In this document: positions 17,445-26,703 of the stretch, in pieces
Numbering within the stretch: the first letter of the stretch is position 1
Layout: the number at the start of each line of letters is the position of its first letter
Assembly: GCA_000238815.2 (NCBI GenBank)
Contig: AFXB01000010.1
Coordinates: forward strand, 1,058,501 to 1,122,500
From: SAR116 cluster alpha proteobacterium HIMB100
GTDB taxonomy: Bacteria > Pseudomonadota > Alphaproteobacteria > Puniceispirillales > Puniceispirillaceae
DNA length: 64,000 nucleotides
Direction of reading: 5' to 3'
The notes under the pieces: model-generated
Databases searched by the model: none
Told to the model about the DNA's origin: nothing
Seen by the model: only the letters and a program-made list of their open reading frames with translations
Position numbers and translations under genes: made by a program

Positions 17445-18317
17445 ATGACTGCTCAAAAGAAACCACAGACTTCATCTAAGTGTTTTGTTAGGCAATTAAA
17501 TTTTATCTCTCTTTTTGGAGGGTTCATAACACTCCTTCCTTTTGGCTTGCTGTTCCATAAAATTTTTAGATATTTGTTTTCAGTAAAGCCAACAGTGAGG
17601 CCGTTAGACTATGGTTTGAAAGTTATCGCTAGCCGACTTAATGAAGCTCAACTCGATAAGAACTATATGAAAAATAAAATTTTTTTAGAAATAGCACCTG
17701 GTGAAAATTTTTCTGGACCGATAGCAGCGGTAATTTTGGGCGCTAGCAAAGGAATTGGGATCGACGCTTTTGATTACACTAAATTTGATTACAATTTGTT
17801 AATAGCCGAGGATCTTTTTGCTAAAATCCCTCTTTCAAATGCAAAACAAATAAACATCCTAAGGGACCTAAACGTATTTTCAAAAGATACTCCGTCATCT
17901 CTTTTTTCATATTATGCGCCGTACTTGTCTTCAGATATATCAAAAAATTCTGTGGATATCATTATGAGTCTGAGTACAATGGAGCATGTCCTTAAACCAG
18001 AACAACTTTATAAAAACTGTTTTGATTGGCTGAAACCCGGGGGCATTATGATACATAAGATAGATTTTTCATCTCACGGCATGACTAGAGATTGGTTTGG
18101 TCATCATTTTTTGCCTGAAATAATTTTTAAAATGATGAATGGGAAAAAGCCAAGTAGAATAAACAAATGGACCGAAGAAGCGCATATTGAGACCTGTAAA
18201 AGTTTGGGTTTTCAACTTCAAAGGAAAATTTCACATAGTGGCGCAGAGCCGCCACCAGAACCATATAGCGAGCTACCTTTGGCAGCCACTCACATATGGA
18301 CTAAGAAAAAAGCTTGA
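17445..18317 (+). CDS. SAM-dependent methyltransferase-like protein
   Basis: 290 residues. A hydrophobic stretch near residues 22-38 could be a membrane anchor. Rossmann features of a class I methyltransferase: FLEIAPGENFSG (motif I position, near residue 80), GIGIDAFDY, SVDIIMSLSTMEHVLKPEQL (motif IV) and LKPGGIMIHKIDFSSHG (motif VI). Substrate unknown; a sugar or lipid-linked saccharide is likely from context. It is a lone plus-strand gene facing the long minus-strand cluster, convergent with the FkbM gene. Confidence 0.75.
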   Translation: MTAQKKPQTSSKCFVRQLNFISLFGGFITLLPFGLLFHKIFRYLFSVKPTVRPLDYGLKVIASRLNEAQLDKNYMKNKIFLEIAPGENFSGPIAAVILGASKGIGIDAFDYTKFDYNLLIAEDLFAKIPLSNAKQINILRDLNVFSKDTPSSLFSYYAPYLSSDISKNSVDIIMSLSTMEHVLKPEQLYKNCFDWLKPGGIMIHKIDFSSHGMTRDWFGHHFLPEIIFKMMNGKKPSRINKWTEEAHIETCKSLGFQLQRKISHSGAEPPPEPYSELPLAATHIWTKKKA

Positions 18318-18458
18318 TATCTACATTAGCGATAAGGTAATTAAGCCTATAATGCACTGCATAGATTCTAATCAGCAAATGCGGAAGCGTAAGCTTTGAG
18401 AAAATTCCATTACTTGCATTATTAAAACCATAGTTTTGCTTTTGTGAGTAAATTCTAG

Positions 18459-19370
18459 TTATTTTAACGCAAGCAGATGTTCACTTCCGTTATTGCCAGA
18501 TGCGGTATCTTCTTCAAAATGAAATGAACTTCCAAATAATAGGACATATATTAATTTACTCGGCCAATTTATAATCTTTGGAAAAAATCCAGGTTTGTCT
18601 ATGAGATTGTCTGGCTTTTGCTTTAGTGACAGGAACTTAGTATACCCTAACTCACGTAAAAAGTTTCTTAATTCACTGGGCTGACCTTTTTTTGAGTCCC
18701 AATCCTCACATATTATAGCAGGGCTGTGTGCTTCAATTGTCTTAACAGCGCCTTTCAAGGCTTGAATCTCATGGCCCTCAATATCAATTTTTAACAACGA
18801 TACTTTTGATTTGATGTTCGCCTCTACGAATTCATCAATACTTATTGCCTGGATTTTCAGGCCTTTCACTCTGAATTTAGAACTATTGTGTTTTTTTAAC
18901 TGGACGGGTAACGGGTTTAATCTAGCTTTTGCCGCCTGATAAGGGTCCCAGTCGAAAAGCTCTACCATTTTGCTATTTTCGCTTATTGCAATATGAAAAG
19001 GTGATATATTCTTTCTAAAACAGTAAGCTGCATTTAATTGTAAAAGTTTGAAATTTGATGGGTGCGGCTCAAAGGAGTAAACACTATTATAGTACTTTGA
19101 TAGATACACCGAGACTAAACCTATATTCGCACCTACATCCAGGGCCGTATCAAAGTCATATCCTTTTTGTTTAAGATAAGAGATTGAGAAGTCAAATTCA
19201 CGCCTTTCAGGACCGCCGTGAAAACCTAAAAGATCGGCTGAAGGCTCGAAACCAAAACAAACAATATTCTCAGCATCTAGAGAAAAGCGGTGCTTTTTCC
19301 TCTGGGTTGAAGCGTAATGCCTCAGTATAGAATTCAACTGATTTTGAATATAAGGTTTAAATTTAAGCAT
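18459..19370 (-). CDS. FkbM family methyltransferase
   Basis: 303 residues. SAM-binding ALDVGANIGLVSVYLSKY near residue 77, VYSFEPHPSNFKLLQLNA, and LLKIDIEGHEIQALKG are the FkbM family hallmarks; SIDEF precedes the last as usual. Such enzymes O-methylate sugars or polyketides. It is the last gene of the long minus-strand run, after the ABC exporter. A second FkbM gene lies at 36931-37776. Confidence 0.88.
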   Translation of the reverse strand: MLKFKPYIQNQLNSILRHYASTQRKKHRFSLDAENIVCFGFEPSADLLGFHGGPERREFDFSISYLKQKGYDFDTALDVGANIGLVSVYLSKYYNSVYSFEPHPSNFKLLQLNAAYCFRKNISPFHIAISENSKMVELFDWDPYQAAKARLNPLPVQLKKHNSSKFRVKGLKIQAISIDEFVEANIKSKVSLLKIDIEGHEIQALKGAVKTIEAHSPAIICEDWDSKKGQPSELRNFLRELGYTKFLSLKQKPDNLIDKPGFFPKIINWPSKLIYVLLFGSSFHFEEDTASGNNGSEHLLALK

Positions 19371-19419
19371 AATGTTTAAAAACTCTTGCCGGTACAGTCT
19401 TTTCTATTCCAGGTAAAAC

Positions 19420-21150
19420 TTACTGATTTTGTTTTTGGATTTTGCCATTTTTAATAGAATATACAAGGTCTGCAAACTTTAAGGTTTTTGCATCATGACT
19501 GACAAAAATTACTGAAAAATCGGCAGCATTCTTCTTTAATCCCTCGAAAATGTGACTTTCTGTTTTTGAATCAAGTGCATTTGTAGCTTCATCAAGGATT
19601 AAAATATTCTTATTTTGAACGAACATTCTAGCAATTGCGAGACGTTGCTGCTGTCCTCCAGAAATTCCGGCACCTTTCTCACCGATTGCTAGGTCAAATC
19701 TATTCTTAAATTCGTCCAACCCAACTTTTTCGAGGGCAGGGTTAATTTTAGACAAATTTTCCTCATTATACTCCAATCCCATGAGTAAATTTTCGGCTAA
19801 CGTTCCCCTAAAAATAAAACTTTGTTGCGTCACATAACCGATAGAAAGAAAAAATTGTTCGCAGTCTCGTTTCGAGAGATTGCCATTGATGCAAAAGGTG
19901 CCGCTTTGAGGTGACAACAATCCGCATATAATGTCCAATAAAGTAGATTTTCCAGCTCCTGATGGCCCATTAATGCCAATGAATTGACCCTTTTTAAAAT
20001 TCAGCGTTGCAGCATTAAAGATTGGTTGTTCATTACTAGAATGACTGAAAGACATATCTCTGAGTTCGAAAGTCTCGAAATTAAACTCTGAATTGTATTC
20101 CAATTGTTTTCTGGGAGAACTTGCATTTGAGCTATCAGGGGTTGAAACAGCTTTGCTCAATAACATTATTGAGTTTTGGTGATATCTGTAGTCCGCAAAT
20201 GTCTTGTTAAATTGTGCAGCTATGGGTCTCAATCTAAACAGAGTGAAACCAAATACCCCGACTTTGGCTACTGCTAATTCAGGAGGAAGAGAAGAAATAG
20301 CAACCCAATAAATGAGCGCGAGGACAAGAAAACCACTTACCAATTCTAAACTTTGCAATTGGATATTGGATATGATTGAGTGTGTAATATTTCGCTTACT
20401 TATAGTTTGCGAGATGTTAAATATTTTATCTTTTAGCCAACTTTCGCTTCTTAATAAATGGATCTGCTTGAAGCCGTCAAATGATAAGGAAATTAGATTA
20501 ATCAGCGAGCTCGAAAGCTGATTTATTTCACTTCCTAGTTTCCTGAGAATGTTTCCAAAAATTTTATTATTTAAAAAGAGCCATGCAACCAAAATGCTGC
20601 TCAAGCCCAGTAACATCGGAAGATCAATGACGCCCAAAAATGAAACGAAGACAACAAATAAAATAACATCAGAAAATGTTTTAAGAAGGCTTCCAAAGAT
20701 TCTGATGAAATTGTTATTCAAATCGTTGGTGAGAAAAATAAAATCTGAACGCTTATTTTTACTGTATTCTGAGTAAGCGCTCTCAAAAAACTTTTCAATT
20801 ATTCGACTTCTCAACATCACGGTCACGTTATTAGAAAGCTTTGTCTGCCAGAAGCTTAAGAACACGGCAAACACTGTTTTCAACAAAAGCGCCATAAAAG
20901 CAACACCTATAATTTGCTCTAAAGACCATGTATTTATTTCTAACCATGATAAGTCAAAAATGAAATCTAAAGGCCCGGAGTTTGGCGTATCCCCGTCAGC
21001 AAGCACAATTGAAAAAATCGGTATAAGCAAGCCAATGCTAAATAGTTCGACAACAGTCATTAGGAGCGTGAGTACAAGCAAAAATGTAACATTAGCCTTT
21101 GACACAGAACTAAGGTTCAATATCAGCCGGATATATTCTAAAAAGCTCAA
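19420..21150 (-). CDS. ABC transporter, fused permease and ATPase (glycan/lipid exporter type)
   Basis: 576 residues: an N-terminal six-helix exporter domain (about 1-320) and a C-terminal nucleotide-binding domain. Walker A is GPSGAGKSTLLDII, the signature is ISGGQQQRLAIARMF, Walker B ILILDEATNALD, and the switch His is in VSHDA. The overall type resembles MsbA and PglK-like flippases for lipid-linked oligosaccharides. Between a TIGR04372 glycosyltransferase and an FkbM gene, it is a good candidate for exporting the cluster's glycan or a lipid-linked repeat. Confidence 0.88.
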   Translation of the reverse strand: MSFLEYIRLILNLSSVSKANVTFLLVLTLLMTVVELFSIGLLIPIFSIVLADGDTPNSGPLDFIFDLSWLEINTWSLEQIIGVAFMALLLKTVFAVFLSFWQTKLSNNVTVMLRSRIIEKFFESAYSEYSKNKRSDFIFLTNDLNNNFIRIFGSLLKTFSDVILFVVFVSFLGVIDLPMLLGLSSILVAWLFLNNKIFGNILRKLGSEINQLSSSLINLISLSFDGFKQIHLLRSESWLKDKIFNISQTISKRNITHSIISNIQLQSLELVSGFLVLALIYWVAISSLPPELAVAKVGVFGFTLFRLRPIAAQFNKTFADYRYHQNSIMLLSKAVSTPDSSNASSPRKQLEYNSEFNFETFELRDMSFSHSSNEQPIFNAATLNFKKGQFIGINGPSGAGKSTLLDIICGLLSPQSGTFCINGNLSKRDCEQFFLSIGYVTQQSFIFRGTLAENLLMGLEYNEENLSKINPALEKVGLDEFKNRFDLAIGEKGAGISGGQQQRLAIARMFVQNKNILILDEATNALDSKTESHIFEGLKKNAADFSVIFVSHDAKTLKFADLVYSIKNGKIQKQNQ

Positions 21151-21178
21151 CTTGTTGTTCCTGCTTCAACGGCAAAAA

Positions 21179-22504
21179 TTATGGTTTGATGTCATACAAT
21201 CGTAAAATTGTATTAGAGAAATTTCCTGAGCAACCATAGCTATAATTATAGGGTTTAAGTTTGGATTTAGCATATGACTGTATCTTACTAGGCCGTGAAT
21301 TTTTAGATTCTAAAAATTCACGGACTGCCCCTAAAATTTCATCAGGAGAGTTGTTGACTAGTTCAAAGCCTAACTTATTCAGACTTTCCTCTTGGAGGTT
21401 TCTGTCAAAAGGTTGTTTAACCATGTTTTCGAAAGGTAGAAGTTCGCCAGTATCTTTAGCTCTAATTTTTTTGAATGTCGCTAAATTTTGCTCTAAGAAT
21501 AATGTTGCAGTTGCGACGGTGTAAACATTAACATTACAAGATGGGACGCCAAATATATCAGGAAGTACACTAGGGCCTGATGAACAGCCGATAAAAAATG
21601 AACATTTTGAGGTTAGGTAACAGTCAAGGAAGTCAGACCTAATTCCTGAGCAAGCATAGTCAACTAACTTATCGCCTAACCGACTTTTCATATCTATAAT
21701 TGAGTCAGCTGAAGGATGACCGATACGCACTACGTAAAAACCTTCCTTTATTAGGTGTCTGATTGCTTTTTCATAAGTATTGATGTCGGCACCGCGTGTT
21801 TGTCTCGTTTTATCTCCATAAAAGCCTGCATCTCGAACATGAAGTGCAACAAACTTTGCTTTAGGTGGTATCAGTTCCGCTAACTCGCTCTGCGCCTTTA
21901 GCACCTCATCTTCTGAGAGTTTAACTAGATGAAAATTATACTTTTTATGGAAATTATGGTAATTTTCCTGTGAAAATGACCAGCGTGTGTTCTCTTCTAC
22001 TTCTGGGTCTGTTAACTGTTCGAATTCAGTTGCTCTGATAGTGAAAAACTGATTCATGAAGAATGGAGCGATCAGGAGCTTGAGGAACGGGTTAGAGATG
22101 AACGTGAAATATTGTTTGTACAAATTTAACGAATATGGATTTGCGTCTGTGAATGTCGAACGTGTTACGAAAATTTTTTCTTTTGGAGTATTTCTTCCGC
22201 GTAATCGATCTTGTCTGACAAAAGAATCTAACCAAAGTAATGATCCAATTTGTTTTAAGTCCACAGAAAAAAAACGATAACCAAGAATATGTAAAATCAG
22301 GGCCAAAGGCGTCAATAAATAGCTGGCCAAAATTAATAAAAAAATCCGTGCGAGCTGAATCAGTGATTTAGAACTAGTGTTCCCACTTCTGATCCAATGA
22401 ATATGACTATATAGCTGTCTCCAAGGTCCATTGCTGCACTGATAAAAAACTAGTGGCTCTGCTAGTAAATCAACTTTTTGAAGAATTGTCTGATATTTTT
22501 GCAT
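21179..22504 (-). CDS. TIGR04372-type putative glycosyltransferase
   Basis: 441 residues. A hydrophobic segment at about 50-75 (LARIFLLILASYLLTPLALILHILGY) suggests membrane association. FVALHVRDAGFYGD, NTYEKAIRHLIKEGFYVVRIGHPS, LVDYACSGIRSDFLDCYLTSKCSFFIGCSSGPSVLPDIFGVPSCNV follow the TIGR04372 layout, a GT-B-like family found in surface carbohydrate clusters. Donor and acceptor unknown. Near its 3' end lies a perfect 13-bp inverted repeat (see 21293-21323). Confidence 0.8.
   Translation of the reverse strand: MQKYQTILQKVDLLAEPLVFYQCSNGPWRQLYSHIHWIRSGNTSSKSLIQLARIFLLILASYLLTPLALILHILGYRFFSVDLKQIGSLLWLDSFVRQDRLRGRNTPKEKIFVTRSTFTDANPYSLNLYKQYFTFISNPFLKLLIAPFFMNQFFTIRATEFEQLTDPEVEENTRWSFSQENYHNFHKKYNFHLVKLSEDEVLKAQSELAELIPPKAKFVALHVRDAGFYGDKTRQTRGADINTYEKAIRHLIKEGFYVVRIGHPSADSIIDMKSRLGDKLVDYACSGIRSDFLDCYLTSKCSFFIGCSSGPSVLPDIFGVPSCNVNVYTVATATLFLEQNLATFKKIRAKDTGELLPFENMVKQPFDRNLQEESLNKLGFELVNNSPDEILGAVREFLESKNSRPSKIQSYAKSKLKPYNYSYGCSGNFSNTILRLYDIKP
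21293..21323. repeat. Perfect 13-bp inverted repeat inside the TIGR04372 gene
   Basis: CCGTGAATTTTTA (21293-21305), loop GATTC, TAAAAATTCACGG (21311-21323). It lies in the codons for the last 40-50 residues. There is no T-run after it on the minus strand, so it is not a standard terminator. Confidence 0.6.
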
Positions 22505-22551
22505 AGTAAAGAATTATAGCTTCACTTCAGGAATGTGAGGTTTAGTGTTCG

Positions 22552-23004
22552 TTATGAGAGTTTTGATCGAATAAAAGTTTTAAGTTCTTTGATCTCATCG
22601 TCAGTACGTTTTGCATATTTAAGCAGCAATAAGTTCCGATTTAAGTTCGAAAAATCAGCCTGATTTTTGAGTTCTTTTCCCTCAAAAACGCAATGTAGAG
22701 TGAGACTTTTGTTAATCACTTTGAGCGTTAATTGATCCATTAAACTTTCTTCATTTTCGGGTAACATGTGAGCGCTACAAAAGCCTATGTGTGAGCCAGG
22801 TTGGGCGGCATTGATCGTCGCGAAAAGTTGCATGAAACAATTTTCATACTTATGTTCTCCCATCGGAAGAGAATAAGTATAGCCCTTCTGTAGGCAATAA
22901 TTTCTTAAAACTAGATTTTGAACAGGGACCGGTAAAGCGACCCCCCCAAAGGGTCGTACTGTTACATATCCCTTAAGCGTTTCAACTTTGTTAGAACTGA
23001 CCAT
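22552..23004 (-). CDS. Sporadic carbohydrate cluster protein, LIC12192 family
   Basis: 150 residues. The opening KGYVTVRPFGGVALPVPVQ, then QNLVLRNYCLQKGYTYSLPMGEHKYENCFMQL and GFCSAHMLPE, match a small family defined in scattered carbohydrate clusters (named for Leptospira LIC12192); function unknown. It overlaps the preceding 2OG oxygenase gene by 14 bp, and the two usually travel together. Possibly an enzyme acting on the same sugar or a partner subunit. Confidence 0.75.
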   Translation of the reverse strand: MVSSNKVETLKGYVTVRPFGGVALPVPVQNLVLRNYCLQKGYTYSLPMGEHKYENCFMQLFATINAAQPGSHIGFCSAHMLPENEESLMDQLTLKVINKSLTLHCVFEGKELKNQADFSNLNRNLLLLKYAKRTDDEIKELKTFIRSKLS

Positions 23005-23767
23005 TAGGCTCCTCGTATCTAAGAGCCAACTCAGTTACGGGGCTTACCCGGAAGGGGCGATAAAAGTTACCTAATTTTTTCTCGCTATGAGCCAAACTGC
23101 TGTAAGGTGAAAAAAGGGATTTAAACCTAGTGTTCAAAGAAACTCTTGTTTGGTTTGTTTCGTTAATTGTATTGCCATGCATCAGAGTGGAGGAAAAAAC
23201 CAACTTTTGTCCATAGTCAAGCTCAACACGAAAGGACTTTGATGCCCAGTCATCATACAGCTCATCCATGCCTTTAGTGTGGTAATTCGGTAATTCAGAT
23301 AACATTCTTTGGCTATCTTGAAAATTAAACGCGAACATCGCATTAGAACTGAATGCATCAGTCAGCGGAAGCCATGCAACTACTTCAAATTCGCTTTGGC
23401 CGCTGACAGTATCGGTGTGTAGACCAAGCCTGGAAGTTTTATCATGAGGTAATTGTATATTTAAGTTGATATTGTTTTGTGAAGCAAGCTCAGTGCCGAC
23501 TAAGCCTTCTATTGTTGGTTGGAATATTGAAAAGTATTTTTCCATTACATCAGATAAAGCGTTGAGGTCGTTGTATGCTTTCATTCTCACAATATTCACA
23601 TCATCAAACGTAAGGTAATTATGTAAGTCTTTCAGAGATTTTATTTTAATGCCTAACGACTGACTTATGCTTGTGGTTATTGTGCTTCGTATTTCCCTTA
23701 ATGCGGCCTCATTTGCTACAGTGCCAATAACATAGCTTTTTTCTAAAAATGTTTTCTTGAAATTCAT
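22991..23767 (-). CDS. Sporadic carbohydrate cluster 2OG-Fe(II) oxygenase
   Basis: 258 residues. LGLHTDTVSGQSEFEVVAWLPLT (about residues 113-135) has the H-x-D iron motif, and STLMHGNTINETNQTRVSLNTRF carries the distal His and the 2-oxoglutarate Arg, as in PhyH-like dioxygenases. It is expected to hydroxylate or oxidise a sugar intermediate. Coupled to the LIC12192-type gene by overlap, and downstream of an SDR. This pair is the signature of the sporadic carbohydrate clusters. Confidence 0.78.
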   Translation of the reverse strand: MNFKKTFLEKSYVIGTVANEAALREIRSTITTSISQSLGIKIKSLKDLHNYLTFDDVNIVRMKAYNDLNALSDVMEKYFSIFQPTIEGLVGTELASQNNINLNIQLPHDKTSRLGLHTDTVSGQSEFEVVAWLPLTDAFSSNAMFAFNFQDSQRMLSELPNYHTKGMDELYDDWASKSFRVELDYGQKLVFSSTLMHGNTINETNQTRVSLNTRFKSLFSPYSSLAHSEKKLGNFYRPFRVSPVTELALRYEEPNGQF

Positions 23768-23784
23768 GAGTAGGAAACCTCAAT

Positions 23785-24690
23785 CTAGCACTGGGCGAAC
23801 ATTCTAATTGAACGCTCGACTGACAAGGGGGTGAAGCCAAAACTTACTGCAAGATTGCAATCATAGAATTGACTGCGTTTTTCAGAAACTAGCACATTTG
23901 GTAATTTTGTTCCATCGAAGTGTGTTGCCAATATATCATGAGCAGCTCTTATAGTAATTGGGTCCTTCGAACCAACATTGCAAATAAGATGATTAGTCTC
24001 ATTTTGGGCAAAAAATTTTTCAGAAAATTCTAGCAAATTTTCTAACCATATGCATGAATTGAAGTTGTTGTTTGGATTGAATAATGTGACGGGCTGGCCG
24101 ATTTGCATATCTTTTTTCCACTTGGATAAAAAATTGTGTAATGCTCCTGGTGCCAACAAGACCGGCGCTCTTACAGATAAAAATTGCTCATCATTTGTAC
24201 TTATCGATGCTAAGTTTTGAAGAAAACTCTCAAAGAGCCATTTTGAAACCCCATAATGATCTTGAAATGTTTTTTTGGAGGTTTCGGTGAATGTTTCTGT
24301 ATTTTGGTCATACACAGACGCACTCGAGAAATTTAAAAAACGCGCTTTTTCCGATAGTCGAATAGACTTAACTAAAGAAGAGGAGTTTAAGAAATTAACC
24401 TGATAAAATTGACTGTTATCTTCCGCAGTAGATGGACTCGTTGTGGCTAGGTGATAGAATTCATCTATGTCTGGGAGGTCAAGTTCTCCTAAAGAAGTAT
24501 TGAATTTTTGTTCTGTTTCCCCTAGGTCGAGCGGGACAGTGTGGACATTACTTAAACAACTCAACGAAATTAATCGCTTTGATTTCCGCCCTAGCACTAT
24601 AATTTTTGATCCAGGTCGTTTTTTCTTGAGCCAACTGATCAAAGCTACGCCGGTTGGGCTGGTTCCACCAGTGATAAGAATATTATGCAT
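23785..24690 (-). CDS. NAD-dependent epimerase/dehydratase (SDR)
   Basis: 301 residues from ATG 24690 (a GTG two codons earlier is possible). Extended SDR: nucleotide-binding ILITGGTSPTGVALISWL at the N-terminus, FYHLATTSPS, FLNFSSASVY and active-site YGVSK near residue 148. The SSASVY plus YxxxK triad is intact, so a redox or epimerase role on a nucleotide sugar is plausible. It sits between the UGM-like flavoprotein and the 2OG oxygenase, probably in one pathway. Confidence 0.8.
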   Translation of the reverse strand: MHNILITGGTSPTGVALISWLKKKRPGSKIIVLGRKSKRLISLSCLSNVHTVPLDLGETEQKFNTSLGELDLPDIDEFYHLATTSPSTAEDNSQFYQVNFLNSSSLVKSIRLSEKARFLNFSSASVYDQNTETFTETSKKTFQDHYGVSKWLFESFLQNLASISTNDEQFLSVRAPVLLAPGALHNFLSKWKKDMQIGQPVTLFNPNNNFNSCIWLENLLEFSEKFFAQNETNHLICNVGSKDPITIRAAHDILATHFDGTKLPNVLVSEKRSQFYDCNLAVSFGFTPLSVERSIRMFAQC

Positions 24691-24786
24691 AAACACGCCG
24701 AAAAAAATTGATTTGTGTTATTTTAACTCATCTAGAAGGCAAACTGGTAGGCCCCATTTCTATTCATGAATATCAAGGCTTCTTTT

Positions 24787-25908
24787 CTAACCTCTAATTT
24801 TACTAACAACATCCATTGCCTGAGCAATGCAATCATCGATATCTATTCTGTATAAATAGCTTCCTGCCCGACCAATTGAAAATACGTCATCGGGCATTAA
24901 GTCGAAGTATTTTTGCGCTTTTGAAAATTCTGAACTGATAGGCAAAGGGTAATATTTTCCATTGAGAGACGGTATTTCCATGCTTAAAAGGGATGTTGGT
25001 GATTTAAAGCGGGTAAATTTTTTATATTCAATGAGCCGCGTGAATTTTTCACCATTAGGGTAATACAGAAAATAGACATTCTCTGGAAACACGTGTTCAA
25101 CAGGTAGGACAAACAAATGTAGATCTCTGCCGACGTAACGAAGGGTTTCGTAGCAATGGTCAAACAAAGCGTCAGGTGAGATAGTGTTAATTATTACGTC
25201 GAATACGTGCCACTCAGAGTTGAAGAACACACGCTTATTGATAATATCCCAACGTTCAATTGATGTATCTAGAAGAACTTTACTGTTTTGCGTTGAAATA
25301 GAAAAATAAGGGTCATACCCATCAAAATTTTGAGGAAAAGCGGAAATAGCCGTGTCCCAAACCTCTCTAGGGCCATCTTTTAGTGCAACTCCTTTAGGTG
25401 ACCAAGAAAAATCATCTATTAATTTATTATCATCTAACATCCACATTTTTTTTGAGTATGTATCAATGAATTTGCTGTAAAGAGTATCGCCTACCGATTT
25501 ACGCCAAAACTCCTCTAAATTTTTTGGAGGAACTTCGAAATTTTTTTCTACATGAGCTAATTCATTTTGTATCTTGTCAGCCTCAGGCATCAGAGGTACG
25601 TCATCAACATGTATAGGATAGTTATAAAACGCATTTTCGGATTCAATGTATGATAAACAGATATGTTCTTGACAACGTCGCATTGGCAAGATTGATGTTA
25701 AATGTTCCCAGACTTTTTCATTTTGCGTGATAAAATGTCGTGGGCCTAAGGTGTGTGGATGCCCCCCCCACCAACGCGTTTTATTTCCTCCACCGAGTTC
25801 TTTTGCTCGCTCAACCAGCGTAACGTCCCAGTTTACATCATCTGATAGAAATTTTGCAGCTGCGCAGCCAGCAAAACCACCACCGATAATCAGTGCTTTT
25901 TTACTCAT
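24787..25908 (-). CDS. UDP-galactopyranose mutase-like flavoprotein
   Basis: 373 residues from ATG 25908, which has GAGG four to five bases upstream; frame continues to 25935. FAD-binding ALIIGGGFAGCAAAKFLSD, then the UGM-type ELGGGNKTRWWGGHPHTLGPRHF, and C-terminal SIGRAGSYLYRIDIDDCIAQA, equivalent to the mutase's GR-x-Y-x-Y-x-D region. UGMs interconvert pyranose and furanose nucleotide sugars using reduced FAD. The match is distant, so ring contraction of a non-galactose sugar or another flavin reaction is possible. Confidence 0.7.
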   Translation of the reverse strand: MSKKALIIGGGFAGCAAAKFLSDDVNWDVTLVERAKELGGGNKTRWWGGHPHTLGPRHFITQNEKVWEHLTSILPMRRCQEHICLSYIESENAFYNYPIHVDDVPLMPEADKIQNELAHVEKNFEVPPKNLEEFWRKSVGDTLYSKFIDTYSKKMWMLDDNKLIDDFSWSPKGVALKDGPREVWDTAISAFPQNFDGYDPYFSISTQNSKVLLDTSIERWDIINKRVFFNSEWHVFDVIINTISPDALFDHCYETLRYVGRDLHLFVLPVEHVFPENVYFLYYPNGEKFTRLIEYKKFTRFKSPTSLLSMEIPSLNGKYYPLPISSEFSKAQKYFDLMPDDVFSIGRAGSYLYRIDIDDCIAQAMDVVSKIRG

Positions 25909-25983
25909 TGTTACCTCGTTGAATTCAAATCTCACCTTTAAGGTAGATTTTTTTGGGCTTAGATTTGTATCAGTTAAGTTAAT

Positions 25984-26703
25984 CTAATTAATTTTAGTAA
26001 GGTCAAACTTTATAGCATCAGATTGAGCAATTTCAAGTGCTTCAGCATTTCCAATATCTCGTAAGTAATCAGCGTTAAAGAAGGTATTTATTCTTCCTAA
26101 AAAGAGGGGAAGAATTTCAGTACTTAGGTCAAGCGGGGTTCTGTTAATTGAAACAATTTTTGATAGTGCTATTTTGTCAAGAATGTAGATGGCACCGTTA
26201 GCAATATTCCCCGCATCATATTTAACTTTCTCATGCAATTCCATAACTATCCCCTCATCGTTTGTTGTTACGATGCCACAGCTATCAGGACTCGTGGTTA
26301 AAAAGGTCATCATTGTAATGTTGATGTTGTCACTTCTGGATAAATGTGCGTTTTGAAATTGTTTAAGGCTGAAGCGAGTGAGATTGTCTGCATGTGCAAC
26401 TAGAAAAGATTCCTCTAAAAAATAGTCACAGTTCTTGGCTATCGTACCCCCCGTACCTAATAGTTGTTCTTCGTTTGTTATATCGATGTATTCGCGCCAT
26501 TTGCTTTTTGAAATATGGTCCGAGACTTTTTCTGATAGATAGTGGGTGTTTATCAACACACGCTCTATTCCTTGCTCGAAAAGGGAGTCCAACCAATAAT
26601 CTAAAAGAGGTTTGTTATTTATCTCCACAAGGCATTTGGGGGTGTCGTTTGTAATGGGCTTAAGCCTTGTGCCAAAGCCCGCAGAAAGCAATAGCGCTCT
26701 CAT
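25984..26703 (-). CDS. Sugar-1-phosphate nucleotidyltransferase
   Basis: 239 residues, the nucleotidyltransferase domain only. LLLSAGFGTRLKPITNDTPKCLVEINNKPLLDYW has the G-x-G-T-R-x(6)-P-K pattern; EEQLLGTGGTI and VAHADNLTRF hold the sugar and metal sites; the tail resembles HddC/ManC-type enzymes. It overlaps the HldE-like gene by 4 bp, so both act probably on one sugar phosphate. Which nucleotide (CTP, GTP or UTP) is used cannot be read. Confidence 0.85.
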   Translation of the reverse strand: MRALLLSAGFGTRLKPITNDTPKCLVEINNKPLLDYWLDSLFEQGIERVLINTHYLSEKVSDHISKSKWREYIDITNEEQLLGTGGTIAKNCDYFLEESFLVAHADNLTRFSLKQFQNAHLSRSDNINITMMTFLTTSPDSCGIVTTNDEGIVMELHEKVKYDAGNIANGAIYILDKIALSKIVSINRTPLDLSTEILPLFLGRINTFFNADYLRDIGNAEALEIAQSDAIKFDLTKIN

